DNA of 64,000 nucleotides from Hymenobacter jeollabukensis (lineage in GTDB: Bacteria; Bacteroidota; Bacteroidia; Cytophagales; Hymenobacteraceae): assembly GCF_005771675.1 (NCBI RefSeq), contig NZ_VAJM01000004.1, forward strand, positions 372,001 to 436,000, given 5' to 3'. A program made the translations under genes and the position numbers. The notes beneath the pieces are model-generated. The model did not search any database and was not told the DNA's origin. It worked only from the letters and a program-made list of their open reading frames with translations. Numbering within the stretch: position 1 is the first letter of the stretch; each line of letters begins with the position of its first letter. Below are positions 19,493-31,308 of the stretch, piece after piece.

Positions 19493-20127
19493 TGGAACTC
19501 GACGACCTCCGCCGCCAGTGGCAGACGCAGCCCGTCGGCCCCGCTACTTCTCCTGAATCCACCGAACAAACCCTCCGAGCCATGCTTGCCCAAACCCCCG
19601 ATACCCCGCTGAGCCACCTGAAACGCAACGCCCGCCGCAACCTGAGCGTGGCCGTGCTGATCCTGGTCATCAACCTGCGCGCCGTGCTGGGGCAGGGCAG
19701 CGCCCACGGCGTGATGAACGAGCCGCTGATGCGCGGCCTGCTGCTGACGGGCTTCCTGCTCCTGTTTGCTTCGCTCATCTGGCAGCTGTGGCTGTTTCGG
19801 CAGATGGAGCGCACCGGCGACAACCTGCGCCAGCAGCTCAGCCGCCTCACCGGGCAGGTAAAGCAGGTGCTGCAGCTGCGCCAGGTCTACGGCGTGGGCT
19901 GGTACGGGCTGATGCTGCTGGCCGCGCTCTACCTGAAGCGCCACGCGCTGCTCAGCTACCTGCAGGCCGACGGGCAGCAGCTCAACCACGCCCTGATAGT
20001 GGGGGCGGGGCTACTGGCTGCGGTAGGAATGGGCGCGTGGCTGTACCGGGCCGGCCAAAAGCAGCGCCAGCGCCGCTACGGGCAGTATCTGGATCAGTTG
20101 GAAGCTACGCTGCGCGAACTGGAGTAA
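19492..20127 (+). CDS. Membrane partner of the ECF sigma factor
   Basis: Protein of 211 residues that begins MELDDLRRQWQTQP, a soluble N-terminal part of about 60 residues, followed by hydrophobic segments near residues 52-66, 80-100, 138-150 and 168-184. A predicted coiled coil lies between (MERTGDNLRQQLSRLTGQV). No zinc-binding anti-sigma motif (HxxxCxxC) is present. The one-base overlap with the sigma gene and the cytosolic N-terminus suggest an anti-sigma or regulatory function, but that is inferred from position only. The start is ATG 19492; a longer reading upstream in this frame would run through the sigma gene. Confidence 0.75.
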   Translation: MELDDLRRQWQTQPVGPATSPESTEQTLRAMLAQTPDTPLSHLKRNARRNLSVAVLILVINLRAVLGQGSAHGVMNEPLMRGLLLTGFLLLFASLIWQLWLFRQMERTGDNLRQQLSRLTGQVKQVLQLRQVYGVGWYGLMLLAALYLKRHALLSYLQADGQQLNHALIVGAGLLAAVGMGAWLYRAGQKQRQRRYGQYLDQLEATLRELE

Positions 20128-20275
20128 AACAAGAGGCGCCGGCCCGGCCGTTGGGGCCACGTTTTCGCCGGTTCAGGCCCTTGGAACGACCGTTGGTCTA
20201 AGATTAGCCGCGGGCCTGAACCGGCGTGCCCCGGAACTCTCTACCTTGGCAGCCACAATCAGCTCTTCGACAGCT

Positions 20276-21226
20276 ATGAAACCAATCTTACAGGCCATTG
20301 ACGTACGCAAGCAGTACGCCAACCATACCGCCCTCGACGGGGTGAGCCTGGAGGTACCCGAAGGCTCCATCTTCGGGCTGCTGGGCCCCAACGGCGCCGG
20401 CAAAACCTCGCTCATCCGCATCATCACCCAGATTACCGGCGCCGATTCGGGCCAGATTCTGTTTCGCGGCGAGAAGCTGAACCCCTCGCACATCGGGCAG
20501 ATCGGCTACCTGCCCGAGGAGCGCGGCCTCTACAAAAAGATGAAAGTGGGCGAGCAGCTCATGTACCTGGCTCAGCTCAAAGGCATCAAGAAGGAGGTGG
20601 CCCGCCAGAAAATCAAGCACTGGCTGGAGCGCTTCGACATCAAAAGCTGGGCCGATAAGAACATCGAGGACCTCTCGAAAGGCATGCAGCAGAAGGTGCA
20701 GTTCATTGCCACCGTGGTGCACGACCCGCAGCTGGTCATCCTCGATGAGCCGTTCTCGGGCTTCGACCCCATCAACGCCAACCTGCTCAAGGACGAAATC
20801 CTGGCCATGCGCGACCGGGGCGCCAGCATCATCTTCTCGACGCACCGCATGGAGTCGGTGGAGGAAATGTGCGACTACATTGCCCTGATCAACCGCTCGA
20901 AGAAGGTACTCGACGGCCCGGTGCGCCAGGTGCGCGACGCTTACCGCTCACAGACCTACGAGGTGGAAGGCCGGGGCCAGCTGATGGTGATGCACCCCGA
21001 TTTTGAGGTGGTGGAGCACAAGGAGCGCGAAAATGGCCACTTCTACGACCGGATTCGCATCATCCACGGCACGCCCAACGACCTGCTGCGCTACCTCATC
21101 GGGCCGGCCAACGTGGAGGTGCACACCTTCCGCGAGCGGGTGCCGAGCATCAACGAAATCTTCATTCAGCGCGTGCGCGAAACCCAGCCCGACTACGTGC
21201 CCGATACCGACTCGGTATTGGCCTAG
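20276..21226 (+). CDS. ABC exporter ATP-binding subunit, NatA-like
   Basis: ATPase of 316 residues with Walker A GPNGAGKTS near residue 38, Q-loop, signature LSKGMQQKV near residue 134, and Walker B LVILDEPFSGFDP near residue 153. A C-terminal extension of about 90 residues has no transmembrane segment. This form is typical of ATPases that pair with NatB/DUF-type permeases for Na+, drug or lipid export. The next gene, 51 bases later, is such a permease. The ATG at 20276 is preferred to 20246 since it directly precedes the domain. A TACCTTGG box lies 27 bases upstream. Confidence 0.9.
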   Translation: MKPILQAIDVRKQYANHTALDGVSLEVPEGSIFGLLGPNGAGKTSLIRIITQITGADSGQILFRGEKLNPSHIGQIGYLPEERGLYKKMKVGEQLMYLAQLKGIKKEVARQKIKHWLERFDIKSWADKNIEDLSKGMQQKVQFIATVVHDPQLVILDEPFSGFDPINANLLKDEILAMRDRGASIIFSTHRMESVEEMCDYIALINRSKKVLDGPVRQVRDAYRSQTYEVEGRGQLMVMHPDFEVVEHKERENGHFYDRIRIIHGTPNDLLRYLIGPANVEVHTFRERVPSINEIFIQRVRETQPDYVPDTDSVLA

Positions 21227-21277
21227 CGGCAGCGGAATTGCCTGACCACCGAGAACTGACAACTGTCAACCCACACC

Positions 21278-22612
21278 ATGTCTAAAATCTGGCTTATCGC
21301 GCAGCGCGAATATCTCACGCGGGTACGCAAGAAGAGCTTTATCATTATGTCGCTGATCGGGCCGCTGCTGACGGTGGCCTTGTTCGCGGTACCCGTGCTC
21401 ATCGCCAAAATGTCGGACAACGGCAAGGTGGTGGCCGTGGCCGACGCCGGCGGCCTCTTCACCGACAAGCTGCCCGAGCCCAAGGACGACATCAGCTTCA
21501 CCCGCGTGTCGCCCGACCTGGCTACGGCCAAAACCGAGTTCAAAAAGAGCAAGTACGACGCGCTGCTCTACGTGCCCAAGCTCGACATCAGCAACCCCGC
21601 CGGCTTCCAGGTCTTCTCGCGCAAGGGCCTGGGCATGTCGCTGGAAAACGACATCAACCGGGCCGTCAACAACGCCATTGAAAGCCAGCGCATGCAGAAG
21701 GCCGGCATCGACCGCGCCCTGCTCGACAACATGAAGGTCGACGTGGACCTGCAGACGGTGAGCCTGAGCGACGACGGCGAGAAAAGCTCGAGCACCGGCA
21801 TCAGCACGGTGGTGGCCTACGTGTTTGGCTTCCTGATCTACATTTTCATCTTCATCTACGGCGTGCAGATCATGCGCGGGGTGATGGAGGAAAAGACCAA
21901 CCGCATCGTGGAAGTGGTCATTTCCTCGGTCAAGCCCTTCCAGCTGATGATGGGCAAGGTGCTCGGCATTGCGGGCGTGGGCTTCACGCAGCTGGCCCTC
22001 TGGGTCATCCTCTCGATGGGCATCAGCTCGGTCATGGCCGGCTCCATCAGCCCCGATAAGATTGCCGAGGACCGCGCCGCCCGCACCACCGCCGTGATGC
22101 GCCCGACGACCGGCAAGGACGAAGCCGCCAAAAAGGAAAACGTGGCCGTCAAGTTCACCCAGGCCCTGAAAAGCGCCGACCTGAACGTGCCGCTGCTCGT
22201 CGGCTGCTTCCTGTTCTACTTCCTCGGCGGCTACCTGTTCTACGGCGCCCTGTTCGGGGCCATCGGCTCGGCCGTCGACAGCGAAACCGACACCCAGCAG
22301 TTTATGATGCCCGTCACGATGCCGCTGGTGCTGACGTTTGTGGTGTCGCAGGCCATCCTGACCACCAACCCCAACGGGCAGGTGGCCTTCTGGATGTCCA
22401 TCTTCCCGCTAACCTCGCCCATTGCCATGATGATGCGCCTGCCCTTCGGCGGGGTGCCGATGTGGCAGCTCGGCCTCTCGATGTTCCTGCTCATTGCCGG
22501 CTTCGTGGGCGCCATCTGGATTGCCGGCCGCATCTACCGCGTGGGCATCCTGATGTACGGCAAGAAAGTCACCTACGGTGAGCTGTCGAAGTGGCTGTTT
22601 TACAAAGGCTAA
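21278..22612 (+). CDS. ABC exporter permease, NatB-like
   Basis: Membrane subunit of 444 residues. It starts with IAQREYLTRVRKKSFIIMS, the conserved N-terminal signature of ABC-2 permeases with one N-terminal helix (about residues 20-41), then a large periplasmic domain of about 140 residues, and then five or so helices in the C-terminal half. VMEEKTNRIVEVVISSVKPFQLMMGKVLGI near residue 205 is the typical coupling region. It forms the transporter with the preceding ATPase. The substrate is not known. Transcription probably ends in the hairpin at 22693-22733. Confidence 0.9.
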   Translation: MSKIWLIAQREYLTRVRKKSFIIMSLIGPLLTVALFAVPVLIAKMSDNGKVVAVADAGGLFTDKLPEPKDDISFTRVSPDLATAKTEFKKSKYDALLYVPKLDISNPAGFQVFSRKGLGMSLENDINRAVNNAIESQRMQKAGIDRALLDNMKVDVDLQTVSLSDDGEKSSSTGISTVVAYVFGFLIYIFIFIYGVQIMRGVMEEKTNRIVEVVISSVKPFQLMMGKVLGIAGVGFTQLALWVILSMGISSVMAGSISPDKIAEDRAARTTAVMRPTTGKDEAAKKENVAVKFTQALKSADLNVPLLVGCFLFYFLGGYLFYGALFGAIGSAVDSETDTQQFMMPVTMPLVLTFVVSQAILTTNPNGQVAFWMSIFPLTSPIAMMMRLPFGGVPMWQLGLSMFLLIAGFVGAIWIAGRIYRVGILMYGKKVTYGELSKWLFYKG

Positions 22613-22631
22613 GCGCCTGACGGCAGCGCCG

Positions 22632-22824
22632 GCCGTCATTGCGAGGCGCAGCCGAAGCAATCGGTCCTGGCCAGTGTGCAGCCGGCAAAATGAGCACCGC
22701 CCGAAACTAGCATCTGCAGTTTCGGGCGGTGCTGTTTTCGGTTAGCAAGTATTGATGCGGCAGTGTCGCGAAAGATTGGCTACGCCTTCCTGCGGTTGCT
22801 TTGTCCTTCGTCCTCGCAATGACG
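22632..22824. repeat. Composite dispersed repeat IR-4
   Basis: Outer arms carry CCGTCATTGCGAGG at 22633-22646 and its complement ending near 22824, with a looser pairing inwards (GAAGCAA). Inside is a perfect 16-base hairpin (22693-22708 with 22718-22733), bracketed by AAAA and TTTT, which can act as a terminator for both directions. The element shares both outer and inner parts with IR-5 at 26501-26676. Confidence 0.82.
22693..22738. terminator. Terminator hairpin inside IR-4
   Basis: AGCACCGCCCGAAACT (22693-22708) pairs exactly with 22718-22733 and is followed by GTTTTCG. It lies 80 bases after the ABC permease and can end that transcript. Confidence 0.75.
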
Positions 22825-22853
22825 GCGGGGTGAACCGTTTTACCTTTACCGCC

Positions 22854-23741
22854 ATGCGCCTCCTGCTTTCCGCCCTGCTTGTCCTGCTGCTGACCATGAC
22901 CACCCAAGCTGCTTCACCCCCCGACGACCGGCCGGCCTACCGGCTGTTCACCGCCGAGGGCAAGCCCGTGAGCTTCGGCAAGATGGCCAAGGCGCTGGCG
23001 GCGGCCGACGTGGTCTTGTTCGGGGAGCAGCACAACGACCCGCTGGCGCACTGGCTGGAGCTGCAGGTGGCGCGGGAGCTGGCCGAGCGCAAAGCCGGAC
23101 AGCTGGTGCTCGGCCTGGAAATGTTTGAGCGCGACGTGCAGCCCCTGGTGGAGCAGTACAACGTGGGCGAGCTGGACGCCAAAGCCTTCGAAGAGCAAAG
23201 CCGCCCCTGGCCCAACTACCAAACCGACTACAAGCCCCTGCTCGAGCTGGCCCGGCAGCAGAAGCTGCGCGTGGTGGGCACCAACGTGCCGCGCCGCTAC
23301 GCCCAGCAGGTCGCCAAAGGCAGCCTGACCGCCCTCGATGCGCTGCCCGCCGAGGAAAAAAACTGGCTGGCCCCACTGCCCATCCGGGTCGACTACACGC
23401 TGCCCGGCTATCAAGGCATGGCCCAGATGTTCGGCGGTGACGCCGCGCACGCGGCCGGGGTGCAGAATATTATTCAGGCCCAGGCCCTCAAGGACGCCAC
23501 CATGGCCCACTTCATCCGCCAGAGCCGGCAGCCCGGCCAGCTGCTGCTGCACGTCAACGGTGCCTACCACTCCGACAACCACGACGGCATCGTCTGGTAC
23601 CTGCGCCAGGCCGAGCCCCAGCTGCGCATCCTCACTATCAGCACCGTCACGCAGGCGCAGCTTGGCAAGCTGGACAAGGAGAACCTGAAGAAGGCCGACT
23701 ACATGCTGGTGGTGCCGGAGGACATGACCAAGACGTACTGA
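22854..23741 (+). CDS. ChaN-family haem-binding-type protein
   Basis: Exported protein of 295 residues with a signal peptide (MRLLLSALLVLLLTMTTQAA). The mature part has the ChaN/DUF399 pattern: ADVVLFGEQHNDPLAHWLEL near residue 51, LVLGLEMFERDVQPL near 84, and QLLLHVNGAYHSDNHDG near 234. ChaN proteins bind haem and are linked to iron uptake, and the wider fold is shared with TraB and erythromycin-esterase-like proteins. No cysteine of a lipobox follows the signal, so it is probably periplasmic. The ATG at 22854 is chosen since upstream sequence is part of repeat IR-4. It is a single gene between two unrelated units. Confidence 0.75.
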   Translation: MRLLLSALLVLLLTMTTQAASPPDDRPAYRLFTAEGKPVSFGKMAKALAAADVVLFGEQHNDPLAHWLELQVARELAERKAGQLVLGLEMFERDVQPLVEQYNVGELDAKAFEEQSRPWPNYQTDYKPLLELARQQKLRVVGTNVPRRYAQQVAKGSLTALDALPAEEKNWLAPLPIRVDYTLPGYQGMAQMFGGDAAHAAGVQNIIQAQALKDATMAHFIRQSRQPGQLLLHVNGAYHSDNHDGIVWYLRQAEPQLRILTISTVTQAQLGKLDKENLKKADYMLVVPEDMTKTY

Positions 23742-23816
23742 TCTGGGCTTCCTGATAACGTCGACCGCGCTGTTGGTAAGCTGCGGTCAGACTGGCTGAT
23801 AATCTTCCCCACAAAT

Positions 23817-24464
23817 ATGATTTCCACGAAAAACTACGCCGCCCTTCCCGAGCCCGCCACCCTGCAGCCGATCTGCCGGGCCATGGCCGTGCTCGACGCC
23901 ATCAACTCGCCGGATTGGGAGTACCGCTACCACTCCTACGACCCGGCCTGGGGCGAGAACGAAGCCGTGTTTCAGCTCAACACCGGCGAAGGCGACGAAA
24001 TGCTGATTCTGTTCCGTCCCGAGGGCTGCTGCATCAACGGCTACGTGGACACCTACGCCCAGCCCGACAAGGCGCAGGTGACGCAGGGCCTGCCCGCCGT
24101 CTTCGAGGAATTCGTGTTCGGCGAGCCGGTGTCGTCCATTGGCACCACGTTCTGCCTGTGGTACACGCCCGCGCAGGGCTGGCAGACGGGCGCCATCGAC
24201 CAGGCCGCCGACGACGGCTCGGAGGAAATGCTCTACCTGCTCGACGCCCGCCCCGAATCCTACGCCGAGTGGGCCAACGAGTACTTCGTGGAGGACACCG
24301 GCCGCCCACTCCTCAGCGTAGCCGACGTGACCCGCGTGTACCAGGGCGAAGCACTGACCCGCGACGTGGTGCAGCGCCTCAACCCGGAGCTGGAGCAGGA
24401 AGACCTGGAGGCACTGGCCGCGGAGCTGCAGGAAATCGGCTACCCGTACAGCTTCAGCGCGTAA
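23817..24464 (+). CDS. Uncharacterised soluble protein
   Basis: Protein of 215 residues that I do not recognise. It has no signal peptide and no membrane segment, and is acidic (many Glu/Asp). Aromatic and acidic clusters such as WEYRYHSYDPAWGENEAVF and EEMLYLLDARPESYAEWANEYF resemble small cytosolic proteins of the SUKH/immunity-like type in style, but no motif proves it. Codon use and start (ATG at 23817) look normal for this genome, so it is a real gene. It is flanked by a ChaN-like gene and a DUF2071 gene on the same strand with 75- and 68-base gaps. Confidence 0.7.
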   Translation: MISTKNYAALPEPATLQPICRAMAVLDAINSPDWEYRYHSYDPAWGENEAVFQLNTGEGDEMLILFRPEGCCINGYVDTYAQPDKAQVTQGLPAVFEEFVFGEPVSSIGTTFCLWYTPAQGWQTGAIDQAADDGSEEMLYLLDARPESYAEWANEYFVEDTGRPLLSVADVTRVYQGEALTRDVVQRLNPELEQEDLEALAAELQEIGYPYSFSA

Positions 24465-24532
24465 AGCTTTCTATTGTCAGGCCGCGGGCGCAAAAGCCGG
24501 CGGGTAGTAACTGATTCGTATTCGTTGCCGCT

Positions 24533-25255
24533 ATGCCCACTACCTTCCTCACGGCCGAATGGCGCAACCTGCTCATGGCCAACTACGCCGTGGACCCCGC
24601 CATCCTGCAACCGTATCTGCCCTTCGGCACCGAGCTGGACGACTGGCAGGGCACGCATTACGTGAGCATGGTGGGCTTCATGTTCGAGCACACGCGGGTG
24701 CGGGGCTTTAGTGTGCCCTGGCACCGGCACTTCGAGGAGGTGAACCTGCGCTTCTACGTGCGCCACCGCCACCCCGAGCACGGCTGGCGGCGCGGGGTAG
24801 TGTTCGTCCGGGAAATTGTGCCGCGTGCCATGATTGCGGCCGTGGCCAACACCTTCTACGGCGAGAAATACCTGGCCCTGCCCATGCGCCACCACTGGAG
24901 GCCGGCAGGGGAGGGCCAGCTCGAAATCGGCTACGGCTGGCAGGTAGACGGACAATGGAACGAGCTGCGGGCCACCGTCGAAAAAGCCAACGCGCCCATT
25001 GCCGAGGGCAGCGAAGCCGAATTCATCACCGAGCACTACTGGGGCTACACCCGCCTCGGGGAGCGGCGCGCCGGGCAGTACGAAGTGGTGCACCCGCGCT
25101 GGAACGCCCACCGGGTGCTCGACTACCAGATGCAGTGCAGCGTGGCCCGGCTCTACGGCCCGGCCTTCGTGGAGGCGCTCAGCCAGCCACCCCGCTCCGT
25201 GTTCATGGCCGACGGCTCGGCGGTGAAAGTGATGGGCGGGGAGCGAATCGGGTAG
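24533..25255 (+). CDS. DUF2071 family (YqjF-like) protein
   Basis: Protein of 240 residues of the DUF2071/YqjF family, whose biochemical role is not established; structural relatives are acetoacetate-decarboxylase-like. Characteristic parts are TAEWRNLLMANYAVDPAIL at the start, YVSMVGFMFEHTRVRG near residue 43, and FEEVNLRFYVR near 66, then VFVREIVPRAMIAAVAN near 91. No signal peptide. A terminator shared with the convergent Fe-S gene follows 54 bases later. Confidence 0.82.
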   Translation: MPTTFLTAEWRNLLMANYAVDPAILQPYLPFGTELDDWQGTHYVSMVGFMFEHTRVRGFSVPWHRHFEEVNLRFYVRHRHPEHGWRRGVVFVREIVPRAMIAAVANTFYGEKYLALPMRHHWRPAGEGQLEIGYGWQVDGQWNELRATVEKANAPIAEGSEAEFITEHYWGYTRLGERRAGQYEVVHPRWNAHRVLDYQMQCSVARLYGPAFVEALSQPPRSVFMADGSAVKVMGGERIG

Positions 25256-25308
25256 CCGAAAGTCAACCTGAGCGCCGCCCGCTTACCCGCCGGAAACCGC
25301 CCGGACGC

Positions 25309-25347
25309 AAAAAGCCCCGGTAACTTCGGAGTTACCGGGGCTTTTTT
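25309..25347. terminator. Bidirectional terminator
   Basis: Sixteen-base perfect arms (25309-25324 and 25331-25346) enclose TTCGGA, with an A-tract on the left and a T-tract on the right. It lies between the convergent DUF2071 and IscA-type genes. Confidence 0.93.
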
Positions 25348-25368
25348 TATGCTGAAAAGGAGCCGGCG

Positions 25369-25725
25369 CTACGCCGAGAACGAGGAGCCGCAGCCGCAGG
25401 TGCTCTTGGCCTGGGGGTTGTTGAAGATGAAGCCGCGGGCGTTCAGACCGTCCTGGAAGTCGACTTCCATGCCCATTACGTACATCGCGTGCTTCTTGTC
25501 CATGATCAGCTTCACCCCGTCGAGGTCGAAGGTTTCGTCCTGATCCTTGGCCTTGTCGAAGCCGAGCAGGTAGCTCAGGCCCGAACAGCCGCCGCCCTGC
25601 ACGCCCACGCGCAGGCCGTATTCGGCCGGCACGTTCTTCTCGCGCAGGATATTTCTTACTTCCTCCAGGGCACGGGGCGTAAGTGCGATGGGGGCCAGTT
25701 TGGTGGAAGCCGTGGCAGTTGCCAT
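25369..25725 (-). CDS. IscA/HesB-type iron-sulfur carrier
   Basis: Fe-S assembly protein of 118 residues. The three conserved cysteines are present: one in GGGCSGLSY near residue 49 and the pair in the C-terminal STCGCGSSF. This is the A-type carrier pattern (IscA/SufA/ErpA). Its exact subtype cannot be told without a tree. The ATG at 25725 is preferred; a longer reading to 25785 adds a Ser/Pro-rich tail with no family match. A -7 box on the minus strand is at 25783-25790. It is monocistronic, convergent with DUF2071. Confidence 0.92.
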   Translation of the reverse strand: MATATASTKLAPIALTPRALEEVRNILREKNVPAEYGLRVGVQGGGCSGLSYLLGFDKAKDQDETFDLDGVKLIMDKKHAMYVMGMEVDFQDGLNARGFIFNNPQAKSTCGCGSSFSA

Positions 25726-25782
25726 AGTTGAAAAAGAGGTTGCGTAGAGACTCCGAAAGGAAGGGCTTGGCGGCCCGGACGA

Positions 25783-25790
25783 CAAAGATA
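25783..25790 (-). promoter_or_regulatory. -7 box of the IscA-type gene
   Basis: On the minus strand this reads TATCTTTG, a full match to TAnnTTTG, 57 bases before the ATG at 25725. Confidence 0.5.
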
Positions 25791-25853
25791 CTGCCCGGTT
25801 GCCATTCGCCGTATCATTCGCGTAACAGTAGCCCGGCGCGTCCGGTTCACGTA

Positions 25854-25861
25854 TATCTTTG
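25854..25861 (+). promoter_or_regulatory. -7 box before the 177-residue membrane protein
   Basis: TATCTTTG on the plus strand, 91 bases before the ATG at 25953. Together with 25783-25790 it forms a divergent promoter pair about 65 bases apart. Confidence 0.45.
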
Positions 25862-25952
25862 CCGGCCGCGCGGCGTTGGGTGTACTACCCGCCGGCGCCG
25901 CTTTTGTTTTACTGCCGCGCGCCGATTGTTGCGGCGCGCCCTAGCCCGCTGC

Positions 25953-26486
25953 ATGGATTCTGCCCTGCTCATCGACCTGCTCAAAATCACCCTGCCCGCC
26001 CTCATCGTGGCCGGCACCGTCTACTACCTCATCCAGCAGTATTTGGAAAAAGACCGGCAGCGCCGCCTGATCGAGCTGCGCCTGGAAAGCTCCAAAACCA
26101 CCCTGCCGCTGCGCCTGCAGGCCTACGAGCGGATTATTCTGCTGCTGGAGCGCATCACGCCCAACAATCTGCTCGTGCGCCTCAGCTCCGCCGGCCAGAC
26201 CGCCCCCGAGTACCACCGCCTGCTCATCCAGGAAATCCGGGCTGAGTACGAGCACAACCTTTCCCAGCAGCTTTACATGAGTCCCGAAGCCTGGGCCCAG
26301 GTGCGCCAGGCCAAGGAAGGCATCGTCACGCTCATCAATAAGGCTTACCAGAGCCTGCCCAACCAGCAGCAGGCCCGCGGCACCGAGCTGGCCAAGCGCG
26401 TGCTCGAAGCCCTGCTCACCGACGAAGCCGACCCGACCACCGCCGCCATCGACGCCGTGAAGCGCGAAGCCGTGGGGCTATTCTAG
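25953..26486 (+). CDS. Membrane-anchored uncharacterised protein
   Basis: Protein of 177 residues with one N-terminal membrane helix (LLIDLLKITLPALIVAGTVYYLI, within residues 4-27), followed by a mostly helical cytosolic part rich in Leu, Glu and Arg (KDRQRRLIELRLESSK, LLLERITPNN). Similar proteins are common in Bacteroidota as conserved hypotheticals; no function is known to me. The ATG at 25953 is chosen because the upstream in-frame stretch is Arg/Pro-rich and overlaps the promoter. It is divergent from the IscA-type gene and followed by repeat IR-5. Confidence 0.75.
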   Translation: MDSALLIDLLKITLPALIVAGTVYYLIQQYLEKDRQRRLIELRLESSKTTLPLRLQAYERIILLLERITPNNLLVRLSSAGQTAPEYHRLLIQEIRAEYEHNLSQQLYMSPEAWAQVRQAKEGIVTLINKAYQSLPNQQQARGTELAKRVLEALLTDEADPTTAAIDAVKREAVGLF

Positions 26487-26500
26487 GGCGGTTCACCCCG

Positions 26501-26676
26501 CTGTCATTGCGAGCGAAGCGAAGCAATCTTTCCCCTCGCGGCACGACGGTAACACAAGCGCCGCCCGAACCTGTTGTCTGCAGATTCGGGCGGCGCTGTT
26601 TTCGGTATGTGGGTATTGGATCGGCGGTGCTCCTGGAGGAACGATTGCTTCGTCGTGCCTCCTCGCAATGACAGCG
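26501..26676. repeat. Composite dispersed repeat IR-5
   Basis: Left outer arm CTGTCATTGCGAGCGAAGCG begins at 26501; the complementary arm ends near 26676 (CTCGCAATGACAG). A central hairpin pairs GCGCCGCCCGAA (26558-26569) with TTCGGGCGGCGC (26585-26596), followed by TGTTTTCGG. Interior words TCTGCAG and GCTGTTTTCGGT are shared with IR-4, so the two are copies of one element. It fills the 213-base gap between convergent genes. Confidence 0.82.
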
Positions 26677-26699
26677 GGTGCTACCGCTGTTTCCAGTAA

Positions 26700-27839
26700 T
26701 TATACCCCTGCCATGACCGCCTCAATGGCGCGCTGGTAGCAGGCTTCGTAGAGCGGCACGATCTTGTCGACGGCAAACTCTTCGGCGCGGGCGCGGGCTG
26801 CGGCTTTGAAGCGCGGCAGGTTCGCGTCGTCGAGCACGGTGAGGGCATTCTTGACCATTTCCTCCACGTCGCCCACGTTGCTCACAAAGCCGGTGACGCC
26901 GTCCACGTTCAGCTCCGGAATGCCGCCAGCGTTGGTGCTGATGACGGGCACCTCGCAGGACATGGCCTCCAGCGCCGCCAGGCCGAAGCTTTCCTTCTCG
27001 GAAGGCATCAGGAACAGGTCCGATACGCTCAGCACTTCTTCCACGGCTTCCAGCTTGCCCAGGAAGCGCACGTCGTGGCTAAGCAAGCCCAGCTCCCGGC
27101 ACAGCTTCTCGATGCGCGGGCGGTCGGGTCCGTCGCCGACGAGCAGCAGCTTGGCCGGCATCTGCTTGCGCACCCCGTCGAAGATGTGCACCACGTCGTC
27201 GACGCGCTTGACGGAGCGAAAGTTGGAGGTGTGGATGAGCAGCTTCTCGCCGTCCGGGGCAATGGCGGCCCGGAAATGCTCCTTGGGCTGCTTTTTGAAG
27301 CGCTCCAGGTTGATGAAGTTCGGAATGACTTCGATGTCCTTTTCGACGGCGAAGTACTCGTAGGTTTCCTTTTTCAGATCGGCCGACACGGAGGTAACCG
27401 CGTCCGACTGGTTGATGCTGAACGTCACGACCGGCTCAAACGAGGCGTCCTTGCCCACCAGCGTGATGTCGGTGCCGTGCAGGGTGGTGATGACCGGGAT
27501 GTTGATGCCCTTGGTGCGCAGAATCTGTTTGGCCATGTAGGCCGCCGAGGCGTGCGGAATGGCGTAGTGTACGTGCAGCACGTCGAGCTTCTCGTTCTGC
27601 ACGATGTCGACCATTTTCGAGGCCAGCGCCAGCTCGTAGGGCGGAAACTGGAACAGCGGGTAGGAGGGCACGAACACCTCGTGGTAGAAGAGGTTTTCGT
27701 TGACGAAGCTGAGCCGCACCGGCTGGCTGTAGGTGATGAAGTGGACGCGGTGGCCCTTCTCGGCCAGGGCTTTGCCGAGCTCGGTGGCCACGACGCCCGA
27801 GCCGCCGAAGGTGGGGTAACAGACAATACCGATGTTCAT
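26700..27839 (-). CDS. bshA: N-acetyl-glucosaminyl-L-malate synthase BshA
   Basis: GT4 glycosyltransferase of 379 residues that joins GlcNAc to L-malate, the first step of bacillithiol synthesis. It matches BshA closely: MNIGIVCYPTFGGSGVVATE at the N-terminus, VHFITYSQPVRL, VHYAIPHASAAYMAKQIL, TTLHGTDITLVGKDASF, and the donor site SEKESFGLAALEAM near residue 290. The ATG at 27839 is chosen; a longer reading extends to 28097 without family support. The other bacillithiol genes (bshB, bshC) are not in the window. It implies bacillithiol as the low-molecular-weight thiol. Confidence 0.95.
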   Translation of the reverse strand: MNIGIVCYPTFGGSGVVATELGKALAEKGHRVHFITYSQPVRLSFVNENLFYHEVFVPSYPLFQFPPYELALASKMVDIVQNEKLDVLHVHYAIPHASAAYMAKQILRTKGINIPVITTLHGTDITLVGKDASFEPVVTFSINQSDAVTSVSADLKKETYEYFAVEKDIEVIPNFINLERFKKQPKEHFRAAIAPDGEKLLIHTSNFRSVKRVDDVVHIFDGVRKQMPAKLLLVGDGPDRPRIEKLCRELGLLSHDVRFLGKLEAVEEVLSVSDLFLMPSEKESFGLAALEAMSCEVPVISTNAGGIPELNVDGVTGFVSNVGDVEEMVKNALTVLDDANLPRFKAAARARAEEFAVDKIVPLYEACYQRAIEAVMAGV

Positions 27840-28027
27840 ACGGGTGGGGCGGCTGGGAGAGGAGAGAGGAGGATTTGCAGCTAAACCGGACAAGGGGCGG
27901 CAAGTTGGGGAAAGCCGCAAAAAATATATCAGGCTTAATGGATACGTAATCCGGCGGCTGTGCGGGTAGGAGTTGGTGGCTTGGCCGATTCGCCGAGGCC
28001 CAGGAAGCCGCCCTTTTTTCCAGCCGA

Positions 28028-28068
28028 CACCAAAAAAGAACGCCCCGTCCGGGTCAGGGACGGGGCGT
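28028..28068 (-). terminator. Terminator of the GH3/serine hydrolase gene
   Basis: Arms 28040-28050 and 28058-28068 are exact complements (ACGCCCCGTCC). Read on the minus strand they are followed by TTCTTTTTTGG. It lies 70 bases after the stop of the large minus-strand gene. Confidence 0.88.
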
Positions 28069-28138
28069 CGGTCAAGGGGTTGCTTGTTCCACACCACATA
28101 GAAATGCTTCCCCTCAAGTCAACCCAAGGGCTTGGGCG

Positions 28139-31117
<2,979 letters not shown>

Positions 31118-31300
31118 TGGCCTCTGAGTCGTGTCGCGTATGAGTGATTTGGTCAGGTCCGCTTTCTGCGCCGACGCCCTTCGGCGGGGCCGAAGCCACG
31201 GGGAAGGGCGCTGACACGCGGGGCGGAAATAACCGGCCGAAGCCCGGAAGACGGCGGCCGGCTCAGCCACGGGCAACAGCCCGCAAGCAAAAGCTGACCA

Positions 31301-31308
31301 CAAACTTA
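31301..31308 (-). promoter_or_regulatory. -7 box upstream of the GH3 fusion gene
   Basis: Minus-strand TAAGTTTG fits TAnnTTTG. It is 184 bases before the start, implying a long leader. The 597-base gap 31118-31714 otherwise holds repeat IR-6 and the mutL promoter; no gene is supported there. Confidence 0.4.
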
